Origin: Acidobacteriaceae bacterium
GTDB taxonomy: Bacteria; Acidobacteriota; Terriglobia; Terriglobales; Acidobacteriaceae
Assembly (NCBI GenBank): GCA_027449965.1
Contig: DAIDKP010000002.1
Location: forward strand, 33,347 to 97,346
DNA: 64,000 bases
Direction: 5' to 3'
Shown: positions 17,186 to 26,883 of the stretch, one piece after another
Layout of the letters: every line of letters starts with the position of its first letter
Position numbering within the stretch: the stretch's first letter is position 1
The notes under the pieces: generated by a model
Told to the model about the DNA's origin: nothing
Seen by the model: the letters and a program-made list of their open reading frames with translations, nothing else
Database searches by the model: none
Program-made: the position numbers and the translations under genes

Positions 17186-17911
17186 TCACATCCGTCGCAG
17201 CAGAATCTCCTCCACGCGCCTGCGATCCGTCTCCGTATCCACGCCAATCGTGTCACCTTCTGCCAGGCCAACATAGAGATCGATGCCGTTTTCCAGCATC
17301 CGCAACTGCTCCAGTCGCTCCGCCAGTTCCAGCGGCGAGGGTTCCAGCCGCGCAAACGACTCCAGAGCCTCCCGCCGATACGCATACAGCCCCAGGTGTT
17401 TCCGCCACGCCACGCCGCCCACTCCATCGCGGTCAAACGGAATCGTCGAACGCGAAAAGTACAGCGCCCGCCCATCCCGAGCCAACACCACCTTCACCGC
17501 ATTCGGATTCGTCACGTCCTCCGCCGGGCAGGGAACCGCCACCGTTCCCACGCGCACCTCGCTGCGAGCAAACAGCCCAAGCAGCGGCGCAAAATGTCCC
17601 GGCGTCAGCAGTGGCTCATCGCCCTGAATATTCACATAAATCTCAGCCTGCATCTGCCGCGCCACTTCGCACACGCGATCACTGCCGCTCGCGCACTCCG
17701 CCGAGGTCATCACCGCCGGAATTCCACGCTCCGCGCAAACCTGCCACACCTCGTCGGAATCGGTCGCCACCACCACGTCGTCCATCTGCCCGCTTGCCGT
17801 CGCGGCTCGCCACACCCACTCGATCATCGGCCGTCCCGCCACGTCGAGCAGAACCTTGCGCGGCAGCCGTGTCGAGCCAAGCCGCGCCGGAATCACTCCC
17901 AGAGTTCGCAT
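17186..17911 (-). CDS. kdsB: 3-deoxy-manno-octulosonate cytidylyltransferase
   Basis: 241 residues. The nucleotidyltransferase signature IPARLGSTRLPRKVLLDVAG is at the N-terminus, with VVATDSDEV, the metal-binding NIQGDEPL and AWRKHLGLYAYRR further on. It activates KDO as CMP-KDO for lipopolysaccharide core synthesis, which marks the organism as an LPS-bearing Gram-negative. It lies nine bases downstream of hemL on the same strand, with which it is probably transcribed. Confidence 0.95.
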   Translation of the reverse strand: MRTLGVIPARLGSTRLPRKVLLDVAGRPMIEWVWRAATASGQMDDVVVATDSDEVWQVCAERGIPAVMTSAECASGSDRVCEVARQMQAEIYVNIQGDEPLLTPGHFAPLLGLFARSEVRVGTVAVPCPAEDVTNPNAVKVVLARDGRALYFSRSTIPFDRDGVGGVAWRKHLGLYAYRREALESFARLEPSPLELAERLEQLRMLENGIDLYVGLAEGDTIGVDTETDRRRVEEILLRRM

Positions 17912-17920
17912 CCGACTATT

Positions 17921-19234
17921 TTAGAGCCGTATCCCGGCCAGCGCCGCCCGTGCCGCTTCCACTGTCGTTTCCACCTCTGCAGGCCCATGCGCAGCGCTCA
18001 GGAACATCGCCTCAAATTGCGACGGCGGCAGCCAAACACCGCGCTCCAGCATCGCCTGATGAAAATGCCCAAAGCGCGCCACATCGCTCATCGCCGCCTC
18101 GGCATAATCCCTCACCGCACCGCCGGTAAAGAACCATGTCCACATCGACCCCACGCGATTCAGCGTCACCGCAATTCCAGCCGCCTGCGCCGCCGCCGCC
18201 ACGCCCTCGGCCACCGCGCGCGAGGTTGCCTCGAGTTGCGCATAGATCGTCTCGCGCCGCGCCGCCAGCTCCTCCAGCGTCGCGCATCCGGCAGCCATCG
18301 CCAGCGGATTCCCGCTCAGCGTTCCCGCCTGATACACCGGCCCCAGCGGAGCCAGCAGCTCCATAAACCGCTGCCTGCCCCCAAACGCTCCGCACGGCAG
18401 CCCGCCGCCCAGAATCTTGCCCAGCGTGACGAGATCGGCATCGATTCCATACAGCTCCGTCGCCCCGCCAGGAGCCAGCCGGAAGCCCGTCATCACCTCG
18501 TCCACAATCAGCAGCGCGCCCTGCTCAGCCGTCACGCGCCGCAGCCCGGCCAGATAGCCCTCCGCAGGCAGGATGCACCCAGCATTGCCCACCACCGGCT
18601 CCAGAATCACCGCCGCAATCTCGCCCGGAAACTCCGCAAACGCCGCCTCCACCGCACCCGGATCGTTATACGGCAGCGCCAGCGTCAGGCTGGCAATTTC
18701 CTCCGGCACGCCGGCAGAACCGGGAATCCCCAGCGTTGCCACACCCGAACCAGCCTTCACCAGCAGCCCGTCGGCGTGCCCGTGATAGCAGCCTTCAAAC
18801 TTGATGATCCGTTTGCGTCCCGTCGCCGCCCGCGCCAGCCGAATCGCCGACATCGTCGCCTCCGTGCCGGAGCTGACAAAACGCATTCGCTCCAAGCCCG
18901 GATACACCGCCCGCACACGCTCTGCCAGATCGCCCTCACCCGCCGTCGAAGCGCCAAAGCTCGCCGAATCCCGCGCCGCCCGCGCAATCGCCTCCACCAC
19001 CGCCGGATGCGCATGACCCAGGATCATCGGACCCCACGAGCCGAAGTAGTCGATGTACCGGTTTCCGTCCGCATCCCACAGATACGCGCCCTCGGCTCGC
19101 GCCACAAACGGCGGCTGCCCGCCCACCGCGCGAAACGCGCGCACCGGCGAGTTCACCCCGCCCGGAAACAACCTCTCCGCACGCTCCCGCAACCGCTCCG
19201 ACTTCCCATGCAAACGCACTTCACTCACGTCCAT
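17921..19234 (-). CDS. hemL: Glutamate-1-semialdehyde 2,1-aminomutase
   Basis: 437 residues from the chosen ATG; the frame is open further upstream but that part is not HemL-like. The N-terminal [17 protein letters not shown] is diagnostic. [10 protein letters not shown] carries the cofactor-binding Asp and [19 protein letters not shown] the PLP lysine. It converts glutamate-1-semialdehyde to 5-aminolevulinate in the C5 route to heme and siroheme. GAGGTG lies almost against the ATG, so a GTG two or five codons in could be the used start. Confidence 0.95.
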   Translation of the reverse strand: MDVSEVRLHGKSERLRERAERLFPGGVNSPVRAFRAVGGQPPFVARAEGAYLWDADGNRYIDYFGSWGPMILGHAHPAVVEAIARAARDSASFGASTAGEGDLAERVRAVYPGLERMRFVSSGTEATMSAIRLARAATGRKRIIKFEGCYHGHADGLLVKAGSGVATLGIPGSAGVPEEIASLTLALPYNDPGAVEAAFAEFPGEIAAVILEPVVGNAGCILPAEGYLAGLRRVTAEQGALLIVDEVMTGFRLAPGGATELYGIDADLVTLGKILGGGLPCGAFGGRQRFMELLAPLGPVYQAGTLSGNPLAMAAGCATLEELAARRETIYAQLEATSRAVAEGVAAAAQAAGIAVTLNRVGSMWTWFFTGGAVRDYAEAAMSDVARFGHFHQAMLERGVWLPPSQFEAMFLSAAHGPAEVETTVEAARAALAGIRL

Positions 19235-19314
19235 CACCTCATTCGACTTCAGTATAGGGGCGCGCCCTGCGCTTCTTTTCGCACTGCGAAAACTCAACTC
19301 CCACACCCTTTCCG

Positions 19315-19812
19315 ATGCTTTGCATCGACTTCGCCGCGCCCACCATCTCAAGGAGTGTGAGCAACCACCAGATCCCCGGCGTCGCACCGCTTTCAGAGCT
19401 GCTCGGCAACCGCCTGCTCGTCCTCTTCGACGGCCACTGCGCCCTCTGCCACGCTTCGGTCCGCTGGCTGCTGCGCCGCGACCGCTACGACCGCCTCCGC
19501 TTCGCCGCAGCAGAATCCCCCACCGCACAGGCCATCCTCGCCACCAGCACCCACGAAGCCCCCAACTCCATCCTTGTCCTCACCCCGGCTACCGACGGCC
19601 AACCCTGCATCCTTACCCGCTCCACCGCCGTCCTCGCCTGCCTCGCGGCACTGCCCGCGCCATGGCCTCAGCTTGCCGTGCTTGCCCGGCTCATCCCGCT
19701 CCCCCTGCGCGACACCGCCTATCGCCTTATTGCCCACCTCCGCTACCGCCTCGCCCGCCGATACGCATCCTGCCCGCTGCCCGCACCCGCCGACCGCCAC
19801 CACTTCCTCTAG
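19315..19812 (+). CDS. DCC-family thiol-disulfide oxidoreductase-like protein (DUF393)
   Basis: 165 residues. The family signature [18 protein letters not shown] is at about residues 39-56, giving a CxxC redox-like pair. The remainder is an Ala/Leu-rich fold with one hydrophobic stretch. DCC proteins are predicted thioredoxin-like, and their substrates are mostly unknown. A GTG at 19357 lies just after AAGGAG but is too close to it to be certain, so the first ATG is kept. It is divergent from hemL. Confidence 0.8.
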   Translation: MLCIDFAAPTISRSVSNHQIPGVAPLSELLGNRLLVLFDGHCALCHASVRWLLRRDRYDRLRFAAAESPTAQAILATSTHEAPNSILVLTPATDGQPCILTRSTAVLACLAALPAPWPQLAVLARLIPLPLRDTAYRLIAHLRYRLARRYASCPLPAPADRHHFL

Positions 19813-19970
19813 CCAATCCATCGGCCACACATACCACCCCGCGACCATCGGGAGCGCAAAAGGCGCGAACGCGCTGCTGCTGCATGCATTGTCGTGCAAT
19901 ACACCTGATAAACTAAGCCTTTCAGGCGCATCCCGATTCCATCTCCGCCGTGCGCCGGAAAGCGATTCGC

Positions 19971-21020
19971 ATGCCCAAAGCCAAGCCTGTCCGTCCCATC
20001 CGCTACGCCGACGCAGGCGTGGACATCGCCTCCGGCGACCGCGCCAAGGACCGCATCAAAGCTCTCGCCGCCAGCACACTCAACCGCAACGTTCTGGCTG
20101 GTGTCGGTGGCTTTGGTGCGCTCTTCCAGCTCGACCGCCGCAAGTGGAAGGACCCCATCCTCGTCAGCTCGGCCGACGGCGTCGGCACAAAGCTCAAGCT
20201 TGCCTTCCAGCTCGGCGTCCACACCACCGTCGGCGCCGACCTCGTCAACCACTGCGTCAACGACATCGCCGTACAGGGCGCGACACCGCTCTTCTTCCTC
20301 GACTATCTGGCCAGCGGCAAGCTCAAACCGACCATTCTGGAGCAGGTCGTTGAGGGCATGGCTCACGCCTGCCGCGACAACGGCTGCGCCCTCATCGGCG
20401 GCGAAACCGCTCAGATGCCCGGCTTCTATCAGGATGGGGAATACGACCTCGCCGGCTTCATCGTCGGCGTCGTCGAGCGCGACCAGATGGTCACCGGCGC
20501 CACCATCCGACCCGGCGACATCCTCCTCGGCCTGCCCTCCACCGGCCTGCACACCAACGGCTACTCGCTGGCCCGCAAGCTCTTCTTTGAGGTTGCCGGA
20601 TACACCCCGCGTCAGCGCGTCCGCGCCATCGGTGGCCGCGCCGCAGAGGTGCTCATGGCCACTCACCGCAGCTATCTGCCCGCTTTGCAGAAGCTCACCG
20701 GCGCAGGTCTGGTCAGCGGCATGGCCCACATCACCGGCGGTGGCATCACCGAAAACCTGCCCCGTATCCTGCCCAAAGGCACCGCCGCCCAGGTCCAGCT
20801 CGGCTCCTGGCCCGTCCTGCCCGTCTTCGAGCATCTGCGCGAACTCGGCAGCGTTCCTCAGGACGAGATGATGCGCACCTTCAACATGGGCATCGGATTG
20901 ATCGTCGCAGTCCCCGCCGACAAACTCCGCCGTGCCACCGCGCTGCTGCGCCGCATCGGCGAGCCGCACCACATCATCGGCACCGTCATCCGTGGCCATC
21001 GCCGGGTGATCTACCAATGA
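19971..21020 (+). CDS. purM: Phosphoribosylformylglycinamidine cyclo-ligase (AIR synthetase)
   Basis: 349 residues. Features of PurM are clear: YADAGVDIASGD at the N-terminus, SSADGVGTKLKLAF, GADLVNHCVNDI, GGETAQMPGFY, and HITGGGITENLPRILP. It closes the imidazole ring in de novo purine synthesis. A GTG at 19950 in the same frame is possible, but the ATG at 19971 has GGAAAG upstream. The stop overlaps the purN start (ATGA). Confidence 0.96.
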   Translation: MPKAKPVRPIRYADAGVDIASGDRAKDRIKALAASTLNRNVLAGVGGFGALFQLDRRKWKDPILVSSADGVGTKLKLAFQLGVHTTVGADLVNHCVNDIAVQGATPLFFLDYLASGKLKPTILEQVVEGMAHACRDNGCALIGGETAQMPGFYQDGEYDLAGFIVGVVERDQMVTGATIRPGDILLGLPSTGLHTNGYSLARKLFFEVAGYTPRQRVRAIGGRAAEVLMATHRSYLPALQKLTGAGLVSGMAHITGGGITENLPRILPKGTAAQVQLGSWPVLPVFEHLRELGSVPQDEMMRTFNMGIGLIVAVPADKLRRATALLRRIGEPHHIIGTVIRGHRRVIYQ

Positions 21021-21676
21021 GCCAGCCGACCCCCGCTTCGTCCGGCTCGCAGCAGCCCAGAACGCGCCTCGGCATCCTGCTCTCCGGACGCGGCTCCAAC
21101 TTCCTGGCCATAGCACGCGCCATCGCCAACTGTAGCCTGGCCGGCGTGGAGATTGCCGTCGTCCTCTCGAACGTTGCCGGCGCTCCTGGACTCGCCGCAG
21201 CACGCGAGCTTAACCTGCCCACGGAATGCTTCGTCTCCCGAGGTCGACTCCGCGCCGAACACGACGCCGACGTCATCGCCTGCCTGCGCCAGCACCGCGT
21301 CGATCTCGTCTGCCTCGCCGGGTACATGCGTCTGCTTTCGCCCGGCTTCATCGCCGCCTTCCCGGATCGCATCTTGAACATACACCCGTCGCTGCTGCCG
21401 GCATTCCCCGGTCTCGACGCGCAGATGCAGGCCTTCGAGTACGGCTGCACCGTCGCCGGCTGCACCGTCCATTTCGTCGATGAGCACCTCGATCACGGCG
21501 TCATCGTCCTCCAGCGCACCGTGCCCGTGCTGGATGACGATGACGCGCACACGCTCGCCGCGCGCATCCTGGAGCAGGAGCACCTTGCCTATCCGGAGGC
21601 CATCGCGCGGGTCGTCTCCGGGCGCTACCGCATCGAAGGGCGCCGCTTCGTCGCTCACGCTGCCCAGATCTCGTAA
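21017..21676 (+). CDS. purN: Phosphoribosylglycinamide formyltransferase
   Basis: 219 residues. LGILLSGRGSNF at the N-terminus, NIHPSLLPAFPGLDAQ with the catalytic Asn and His, and GCTVHFVDEHLDHGVI with the catalytic Asp are the standard PurN motifs. It transfers a formyl group from 10-formyl-THF to GAR in purine synthesis. It is co-translated with purM through a four-base overlap. A terminator-like hairpin follows. Confidence 0.95.
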   Translation: MSQPTPASSGSQQPRTRLGILLSGRGSNFLAIARAIANCSLAGVEIAVVLSNVAGAPGLAAARELNLPTECFVSRGRLRAEHDADVIACLRQHRVDLVCLAGYMRLLSPGFIAAFPDRILNIHPSLLPAFPGLDAQMQAFEYGCTVAGCTVHFVDEHLDHGVIVLQRTVPVLDDDDAHTLAARILEQEHLAYPEAIARVVSGRYRIEGRRFVAHAAQIS

Positions 21677-22010
21677 CGGGCAGGACGCCGTAACGTTGAG
21701 GGTCTCGAACCTCTGGAACATCTGAAGGGGAAGAACGCCGCAAAACGGGCGTAAACGGCCTGTTTTTCTCGCCCGCCAGAATTCTGTCAAGAGGCGCAGT
21801 CGAATATTTTTCCTAAACCATTGATTCCATTGCTAATTTTCTTAGCCCAAAATGGCAGGCAATTCTGCGTCTTTTTTGTACTCTCTGTCTGTGGCCAGGA
21901 TCGGGTCGCGCATGGACGAGGGCAACCTTGTTTCCACACGGCTGCGCGACCGACTCCAGCCCGGAAAACCTGACTCGGAATTGAAACTCCGGGCGGAATG
22001 AGGAAAAGCG
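21677..22010. other. Intergenic region after purN
   Basis: 334 bases with no convincing open frame. It holds the purN terminator-like hairpin near 21742 and, at its end, the GAGGAAA ribosome site of the next small gene. Nothing else was recognised. Confidence 0.5.
21742..21770 (+). terminator. Probable terminator after purN
   Basis: AAAACGGGC (21742-21750) pairs with GCCTGTTTT (21758-21766), with one G-U pair and a seven-base loop, and runs into a short T-rich tail. Moderate strength. Confidence 0.5.
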
Positions 22011-22289
22011 ATGGCAAATATCCTGGTGAACGTGGAAAAAGGCATTGTGATTGGTGTGGAAGATGCGCTGCGATGGTTTGGCAAGGCCAAGGTGCTGTTG
22101 TCTGCCGCGCCTGCTGTTGTAGCCGCACTGGCAACGCTGGTTACAGCCGTGGAAAAGCCGCTCACCGATCTGGCGGGCGCAGCGGGCAATCCGCTGAACT
22201 TCGCGTTGGACTATCAGACAGCAATGGACCTGAAAGCTGTCTGGCCTGACGTGAAGAGCTTCCTGGAATCGCTTGGCGTCAAATTCTGA
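22011..22289 (+). CDS. Small hypothetical protein
   Basis: 92 residues with a GAGGAAA box seven bases upstream. It has a mid-protein hydrophobic Ala/Val/Leu-rich stretch (about residues 29-45, SAAPAVVAALATLVTAV) flanked by amphipathic segments, so it may associate with the membrane. I recognise no family. It ends just before a strong GC hairpin, suggesting a single-gene transcript. Confidence 0.6.
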   Translation: MANILVNVEKGIVIGVEDALRWFGKAKVLLSAAPAVVAALATLVTAVEKPLTDLAGAAGNPLNFALDYQTAMDLKAVWPDVKSFLESLGVKF

Positions 22290-22302
22290 CGCTCGAGCCA
22301 GG

Positions 22303-22336
22303 CATGGCCGCGGCCAACCAGCCGCGGCCAGCCATG
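22303..22336 (+). terminator. Strong GC-rich hairpin after the small gene
   Basis: TGGCCGCGGC (22305-22314) is perfectly complementary to GCCGCGGCCA (22321-22330), with a six-base loop. Flanking CA/TG bases extend the stem past one bulge. There is no T-run, so it may act as a pause site or a 3'-end stabiliser instead of a classical intrinsic terminator. Confidence 0.5.
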
Positions 22337-22456
22337 TTGCATCATTCAACGGCGGCTTCTTCCCATTGTCGATCTCATCAACAGAGTCTGGTCCGTTCCG
22401 GCAGGTTTGTAGCTTCTTCCACGCCTGTTCCGTAATCGAAGGTTCAGGAGGAGTTT

Positions 22457-22762
22457 ATGGATTCATTTGCACTGCTCGGAACGTTTCATGCAAAACCCGG
22501 CAAGGAAGCTGAAGTGGAAGCATTTTTGAAGTCGGCTTTGCCCATTGCATCCGCTGAAGAAGGTACCTCGCACTGGTTCGCACTCAAGCTTGGCCCGGCA
22601 AAATTTGGCATCTTTGACACCTTTCCCACAGAAGCCGGTCGTCAGGCCCATCTGACGGGCGAAATTGCCAAAGCTCTCTTCGCGCGCGCTGAAGAACTCT
22701 TCGCCGTGCCGCCTCAGGTGGAGCATGTCGAAGTGCTTGCAGCAAAAATTCCTCGAAATTAA
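22457..22762 (+). CDS. Antibiotic-biosynthesis-type monooxygenase (ABM fold)
   Basis: 101 residues, the size of one ABM domain. LLGTFHAKPGKEAEVEAFL and the following TSHWFALKLG...FGIFDTFPTEAGRQAHL pattern match the dimeric ferredoxin-like fold of small monooxygenases and quinol-handling enzymes. The family often acts on quinones or heme without a cofactor, but the substrate here is unknown. An AGGAGG-like box precedes the start and a good terminator follows. Confidence 0.82.
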   Translation: MDSFALLGTFHAKPGKEAEVEAFLKSALPIASAEEGTSHWFALKLGPAKFGIFDTFPTEAGRQAHLTGEIAKALFARAEELFAVPPQVEHVEVLAAKIPRN

Positions 22763-22801
22763 AGCGAAATCAGGGTAGACATCCCCAGTCGATACGGTGC
22801 C

Positions 22802-22844
22802 AGGCTGCATTCTTTCTCGGGAAAGTTGCAGCCTTGCTGTTTTT
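22802..22844 (+). terminator. Intrinsic terminator after the ABM gene
   Basis: Outer stem AGGCTGCA / TGCAGCCT (22802-22809 with 22827-22834), inner stem CTTTC / GAAAG, then TTGCTGTTTTT. A convincing rho-independent terminator on the plus strand. Confidence 0.8.
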
Positions 22845-22886
22845 GGGAGTTTGCAGACTCTGGGTTTGCACTCTTTTATCGAGCGA

Positions 22887-23453
22887 CTATGGATCTTCGA
22901 CGTCGGTCGTCGTATCTGCGTCCGTATCGGCCAGCACGCTCAGTGCTTCTTCAGGAATCTCCCACTGCCGCAGAATTTTGTAAATCACGCCCGTGGAGAA
23001 ACCAGCAGCAACCAGTCGTCGCATGACACGCGCCGTATCTTTTTCGTTCTCGGGTTTGCGAATGCGTTTGCGCTCCAGATGCTGGCGCGCCAGCGTTTCC
23101 TCGCTCACCTCGGCATAGCGTGCTTCGATCGTCTCCGCTGCAAGCTGCTGCGAGACACCTTTCATGGCCAGATCATTGCGAACGCGGCGCGGACCCAGCT
23201 TCTGATTCTGCTGACGCATCTGCACAAAGTTGTCGGCAAAGGCCGCATCATCCACCAGCCGATATTCCCGCAAGCGATTCAACACCGCTTCCACTTTGGC
23301 GTTTCCGGACTCATCCGGCTCCACGCGACCCAGCAGCTTGCGGCGCACCTCGGCGATCGAGCGCATCTGCTGCCCCAGCAGCCGCAACGCATATTCATGC
23401 AGTGCGACTTCATCCAGAAAGCTGCGCGGTTTTTGAGTGCGGGAAAAACTCAT
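22887..23453 (-). CDS. recX: Regulatory protein RecX
   Basis: 188 residues from the ATG chosen; 11 more residues are open upstream (to 23486) but look unlike RecX. The repeated three-helix units are visible: ALRLLGQQMRSIAEVRRKL, then RLVDDAAFADNFVQMRQ and KLGPRRVRNDLAMKGVS. RecX binds RecA filaments and limits recombinase activity. recA is not in the window. The C-terminus is acidic and Asp/Thr-rich. Confidence 0.85.
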   Translation of the reverse strand: MSFSRTQKPRSFLDEVALHEYALRLLGQQMRSIAEVRRKLLGRVEPDESGNAKVEAVLNRLREYRLVDDAAFADNFVQMRQQNQKLGPRRVRNDLAMKGVSQQLAAETIEARYAEVSEETLARQHLERKRIRKPENEKDTARVMRRLVAAGFSTGVIYKILRQWEIPEEALSVLADTDADTTTDVEDP

Positions 23454-23517
23454 GCAAACGCAGTGTAACGCGAGGAGGGCAGCCATGAAGACGATCGAAG
23501 CGAAGACCGGTTTGGAT

Positions 23518-25599
23518 TCAAAGCCGAGGCGCGGACTGACGAACCGGAATATTCAGCGTGATGCGAACTCCACGTGTGACCGATGCGTTTGCCGGACCAT
23601 CGTCCGAGTCCAGATTGGTCGCCTCGATCGCTCCACCATACTCACGCAGAATCTCCGCACTCAGGCTGAGTCCAATGCCGGTGGTCACATCCGCTTCCTG
23701 GCCCCTGTCCAGCGCCTGGAAGATGCGCTCCGGATGCGCCAGTTGCGGTCCGTTGTGCTGCAACTGAATGCGGATGTGATCTCCTCGAAGCTGAACGTCC
23801 ATCTGGATCGACTTCTGCTCGCCGCCACGCTGGCGCTCCACGGCGCTGATCGCGTACTGGAGCAGGTGCATCAAAGCCTGTCGGATGCGATGCGCATTCC
23901 CATACAGTCGCGGCAAATCCGCATGGGCGCGCCGTGCAAACTCAATCGATTCGCAAAGAAAATCCGGACGATACAGTTGCTCCGCGTCGGCCAGTATCTC
24001 CTCGATCGAAAACTCTGTGTAGTACTCCTGACCCTGTCGCGAAAGATGTGTCAGCCGATCCAGAACCGCGCGCATGCGTCGCGCTTCCAGCAGGATCGCG
24101 TGCGCGGAGTTGCGCTCCAGGCTCGTGGGAATCACATCCTCCAGCAATGAAGCGTAGCCCAGCATGACGGTGAGCGGATTATGCAGTTGCTGTGCCAGCC
24201 GTATGGCCAGCAGACCGGCTCCGGTAGAGCGTTCGGCGTCGATCAGCTTGCCCATGGTGAAGGCTTGCGCACGTGCTCGCCGCACGCGCTCAGCCAGAAT
24301 CTGCAAAGGCAGCAGGTCGTCCGGCACCAGCGGAGATTCACCTTTGATCTCCTCAGATAGCAGGAATGCTCCGTCCACTTCTCCCTCGGAGCGACCCAGC
24401 AATACAACAGTGAAACGCGTCAGGTGCAGCGTTGCCAGATCATCGCCGGGGCGAAGCCACGGATGAAGGTCCAGCGTACGCGCATCGGCTCCCGCAATGC
24501 ACGGCGGCAGGCTCGAACTGATCGCAGAAGCAGGAATGTCCTCAAACGCAGCATCCAGAGTAAGTACCGCGGCGCGATCCAGGCCAGCGCTGCCGGTGAC
24601 GGTGAAGCGTCCGGATCGTTTGCGCAGCAGCAGCGCCACGCGACGGAAGCGGCTATGCGTGGCGATCATCGAGCAGATTGCGGCGGTCTGTTCATCGAAC
24701 TGGATGAGATTACGCGCGTTGAGCTGTTGCTGGGCATAGGTTTGCAGTTCGGTGCGAATGCGTCGTTCACGGTTTCGCGCCAGCACGTTGGTGTCAATCT
24801 CATCTTCCATGGCGAGCAGCAGCAGCCCTACAGCCAGTAGAACCTTGCTGAGAATCCAGGAGCGAGCCAGCGAGACCATCCATCCGCCTTCGCTGCCAGC
24901 CTCGACGCCCATAAAGGGCGGAATCGCCCAAACCACAAGACCGAAGACCGACAGCAGGACGCCCGGCGTGATGCGTCGCCAGGTAAAGATGACCAGCAGG
25001 GCGGTCATCAGCAGGTTGCCGGAGATGCCAATCCAAAGTGGCCAGTAAATGTTTCCATGCAGGTAAAACCAACAACAGCCAATGGCGGCTGTCACCACGA
25101 CGATCTCCGCCAGATAGACAGGAATCACGCCATCGCGCAGACTCCAGATGGCGGCCACGGCAATCGCCATCCAGGCCAGAATGAGATAGATCCAGATCTG
25201 GCCACCCTGCGGATGCATGAGTGGTCCGTAGCTGAGGATGGTGTAAAGGATCAGCGGCGCGATATAGGGAATGACGAAGAGAATGCGTCGGCGCCCAAGG
25301 CGAAAGGTGAGCGGTGAAAGCGAGCCGAGCAGGAAAGCCGAGGCGGTCATCAGCGCCGTCTGACTAACGACGCTCATCCAACGCGAAGACGGGGCTAGTG
25401 TGCCATGAAAGAGCCACGGCATCGGCGGGTTGACGCTCATGGTTACGCGCCAGAAGAAACACGCGTAAACGAACATGCAGAAGACGCCCAGCAGCCAAAG
25501 GAGCGTACGCGTATTCCGCAGCCGCGCGTAAAGGTAGGCAAACGCGAACCACAGCGCGCCCAGCAATGCAGCTGTCGGAATTTGATAATCGTCCAGCAT
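23518..25599 (-). CDS. Membrane sensor histidine kinase with degenerate ATP-binding region
   Basis: 693 residues. The first 280 or so residues form many membrane helices. A GAF-like region follows, then a HisKA-like segment LAQQLHNPLTVMLGYASLLED with the phospho-accepting His, and a HATPase-type domain. In that domain the N box reads LMHLLQYAISA, with Tyr where Asn normally binds magnesium-ATP. The G1 box is HNGPQLAHPE in place of DxGxGI. The G2-like GIGLSLSAEIL is kept. It may be a poor or non-canonical kinase. No response regulator is adjacent. Confidence 0.8.
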   Translation of the reverse strand: MLDDYQIPTAALLGALWFAFAYLYARLRNTRTLLWLLGVFCMFVYACFFWRVTMSVNPPMPWLFHGTLAPSSRWMSVVSQTALMTASAFLLGSLSPLTFRLGRRRILFVIPYIAPLILYTILSYGPLMHPQGGQIWIYLILAWMAIAVAAIWSLRDGVIPVYLAEIVVVTAAIGCCWFYLHGNIYWPLWIGISGNLLMTALLVIFTWRRITPGVLLSVFGLVVWAIPPFMGVEAGSEGGWMVSLARSWILSKVLLAVGLLLLAMEDEIDTNVLARNRERRIRTELQTYAQQQLNARNLIQFDEQTAAICSMIATHSRFRRVALLLRKRSGRFTVTGSAGLDRAAVLTLDAAFEDIPASAISSSLPPCIAGADARTLDLHPWLRPGDDLATLHLTRFTVVLLGRSEGEVDGAFLLSEEIKGESPLVPDDLLPLQILAERVRRARAQAFTMGKLIDAERSTGAGLLAIRLAQQLHNPLTVMLGYASLLEDVIPTSLERNSAHAILLEARRMRAVLDRLTHLSRQGQEYYTEFSIEEILADAEQLYRPDFLCESIEFARRAHADLPRLYGNAHRIRQALMHLLQYAISAVERQRGGEQKSIQMDVQLRGDHIRIQLQHNGPQLAHPERIFQALDRGQEADVTTGIGLSLSAEILREYGGAIEATNLDSDDGPANASVTRGVRITLNIPVRQSAPRL

Positions 25600-25810
25600 C
25601 GTGGCGAAGCGACCTCAGGCATCAGGCAGAAAACTGGCCTGCTCGCGGAGCTGACCGAAAAAGCCCGGAAAGCCCCAGCTTACATGTTCCGGGCAAACGT
25701 GCGCCTGCACCATGCGTCTAAAGTGGTAGATAGCTGACCCGAAAGTGGACGGTGCGCCGGAGTTGCCCGAGATGGAAGCGATTGGCGAGAGAAAGATAAA
25801 AGCAAATACG

Positions 25811-26725
25811 ATGGGCGGCGAGGCGAGGCGGCTCCTTTGGTCCGCATTGCGCCCATCGGCGGCCGCCCTGCTGGTGGCGCTGGCCTGCGTCGGCGCAGTG
25901 CAGGCGCGTGCGCTCACCGGCAAAAAGAACAAGACGGCGAAGAACGCTGACGAGAGCTATACGCCGATGCCACTGGACTCCGGCTTTGGACCGATGGACC
26001 TGACGGCGCCGCCGATTCCTCCGGAGCAGATTATCCAAAAATTCACCGAAAAAGAGTCAGCGTTCCGCGCTGCGCTCGACCACTACACCTATCGCCGCGC
26101 GGTAACGGTGCAGACGATCGATGACGACAACAAGGTGGACGGGCAGTACTACGAGGTGGACGACGTGATCTTTGATCCAGGCGGCAAGCGGACGGAGCGC
26201 GTGGTCTATGCGCCGCAGAATACGCTGCAGCGGATTACGATGTCCCCCGCCGATTTCCAGGACATTCAGCAGCGGCTGCCGTTTGTGCTGACGAAGGAAG
26301 ACGTGGCGCAGTACAACGTGACGTATGTGGGCAAGGAAAAGGTGGACGATGTGCTGTGCTACGTCTTTGACGTGGCTCCGAAGGTGATGGAAAAAGGCAA
26401 ACGATATTTGCAGGGGCGCATCTGGGTGGATTCGGAAGATATGCAGATCGTGATTACCAATGGGAAAAACGTGCCGGACGATCTGCGCAAAGGACACGAA
26501 GACCTTTCGCCGCCGTTCACCACCTATCGACAGCAGATTGACGGCAAATACTGGTTTCCGACCTACACCAAAGCAGAGGGTATCCTGCACTTCTCCGGCG
26601 GCAACGGCTACCTGGGCCAAGACGTACACATTCGCCAGACCGTGAAATATACCGACTACAAGCAGTTTGGATCGAAGTCAACGATTATCTACGCCGGACA
26701 AGCTCAGCCGGGCGCACCCCAGTAA
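25811..26725 (+). CDS. Secreted outer-membrane-lipoprotein-sorting-like protein
   Basis: 304 residues. The start was chosen to give a signal peptide (basic start, hydrophobic SAAALLVALACVGAVQARA). An upstream ATG at 25772 has a GGAG box and is an alternative. The mature part is beta-rich, with patterns such as YLQGRIWVDSEDMQIV and FPTYTKAEGILHF, seen in LolA/LolB-like periplasmic folds of acidobacterial proteins. The function is not established. It is a single gene between a minus-strand kinase and a minus-strand aminotransferase. Confidence 0.65.
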   Translation: MGGEARRLLWSALRPSAAALLVALACVGAVQARALTGKKNKTAKNADESYTPMPLDSGFGPMDLTAPPIPPEQIIQKFTEKESAFRAALDHYTYRRAVTVQTIDDDNKVDGQYYEVDDVIFDPGGKRTERVVYAPQNTLQRITMSPADFQDIQQRLPFVLTKEDVAQYNVTYVGKEKVDDVLCYVFDVAPKVMEKGKRYLQGRIWVDSEDMQIVITNGKNVPDDLRKGHEDLSPPFTTYRQQIDGKYWFPTYTKAEGILHFSGGNGYLGQDVHIRQTVKYTDYKQFGSKSTIIYAGQAQPGAPQ

Positions 26726-26880
26726 GCATTGCGCGCAGCCACTGCGCGTTCGCGCGCCTGCGCTCCTGTTAGTCGCGGGGGCGGGGTGGTGGTTGCCGAC
26801 GAGAAACAGATTCCATTCGGGAATGACAAACGAAGAAGCAGAGGCGATGGCGACAGCAGAAGCGGAGTGGGAAGTGCTCG
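26726..26880. repeat. Dispersed intergenic repeat, copy A
   Basis: Contains GTCGCGGGGGCGGGGTGG, then CAGATTCC and CGGGAATGACAA, ending in an AAGAAGCA-type tract. It aligns with copies B (28112-28262) and C (28838-28965). The small open frames across it look non-coding. Confidence 0.65.
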
Positions 26881-26883
26881 AGG

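Noticed and set aside
16415..19360. A 981-codon plus-strand open frame across HAD, kdsB and hemL
   Set aside because: It is antisense or out of frame to three well-supported genes and has Arg/His/Pro-rich, non-protein-like composition.
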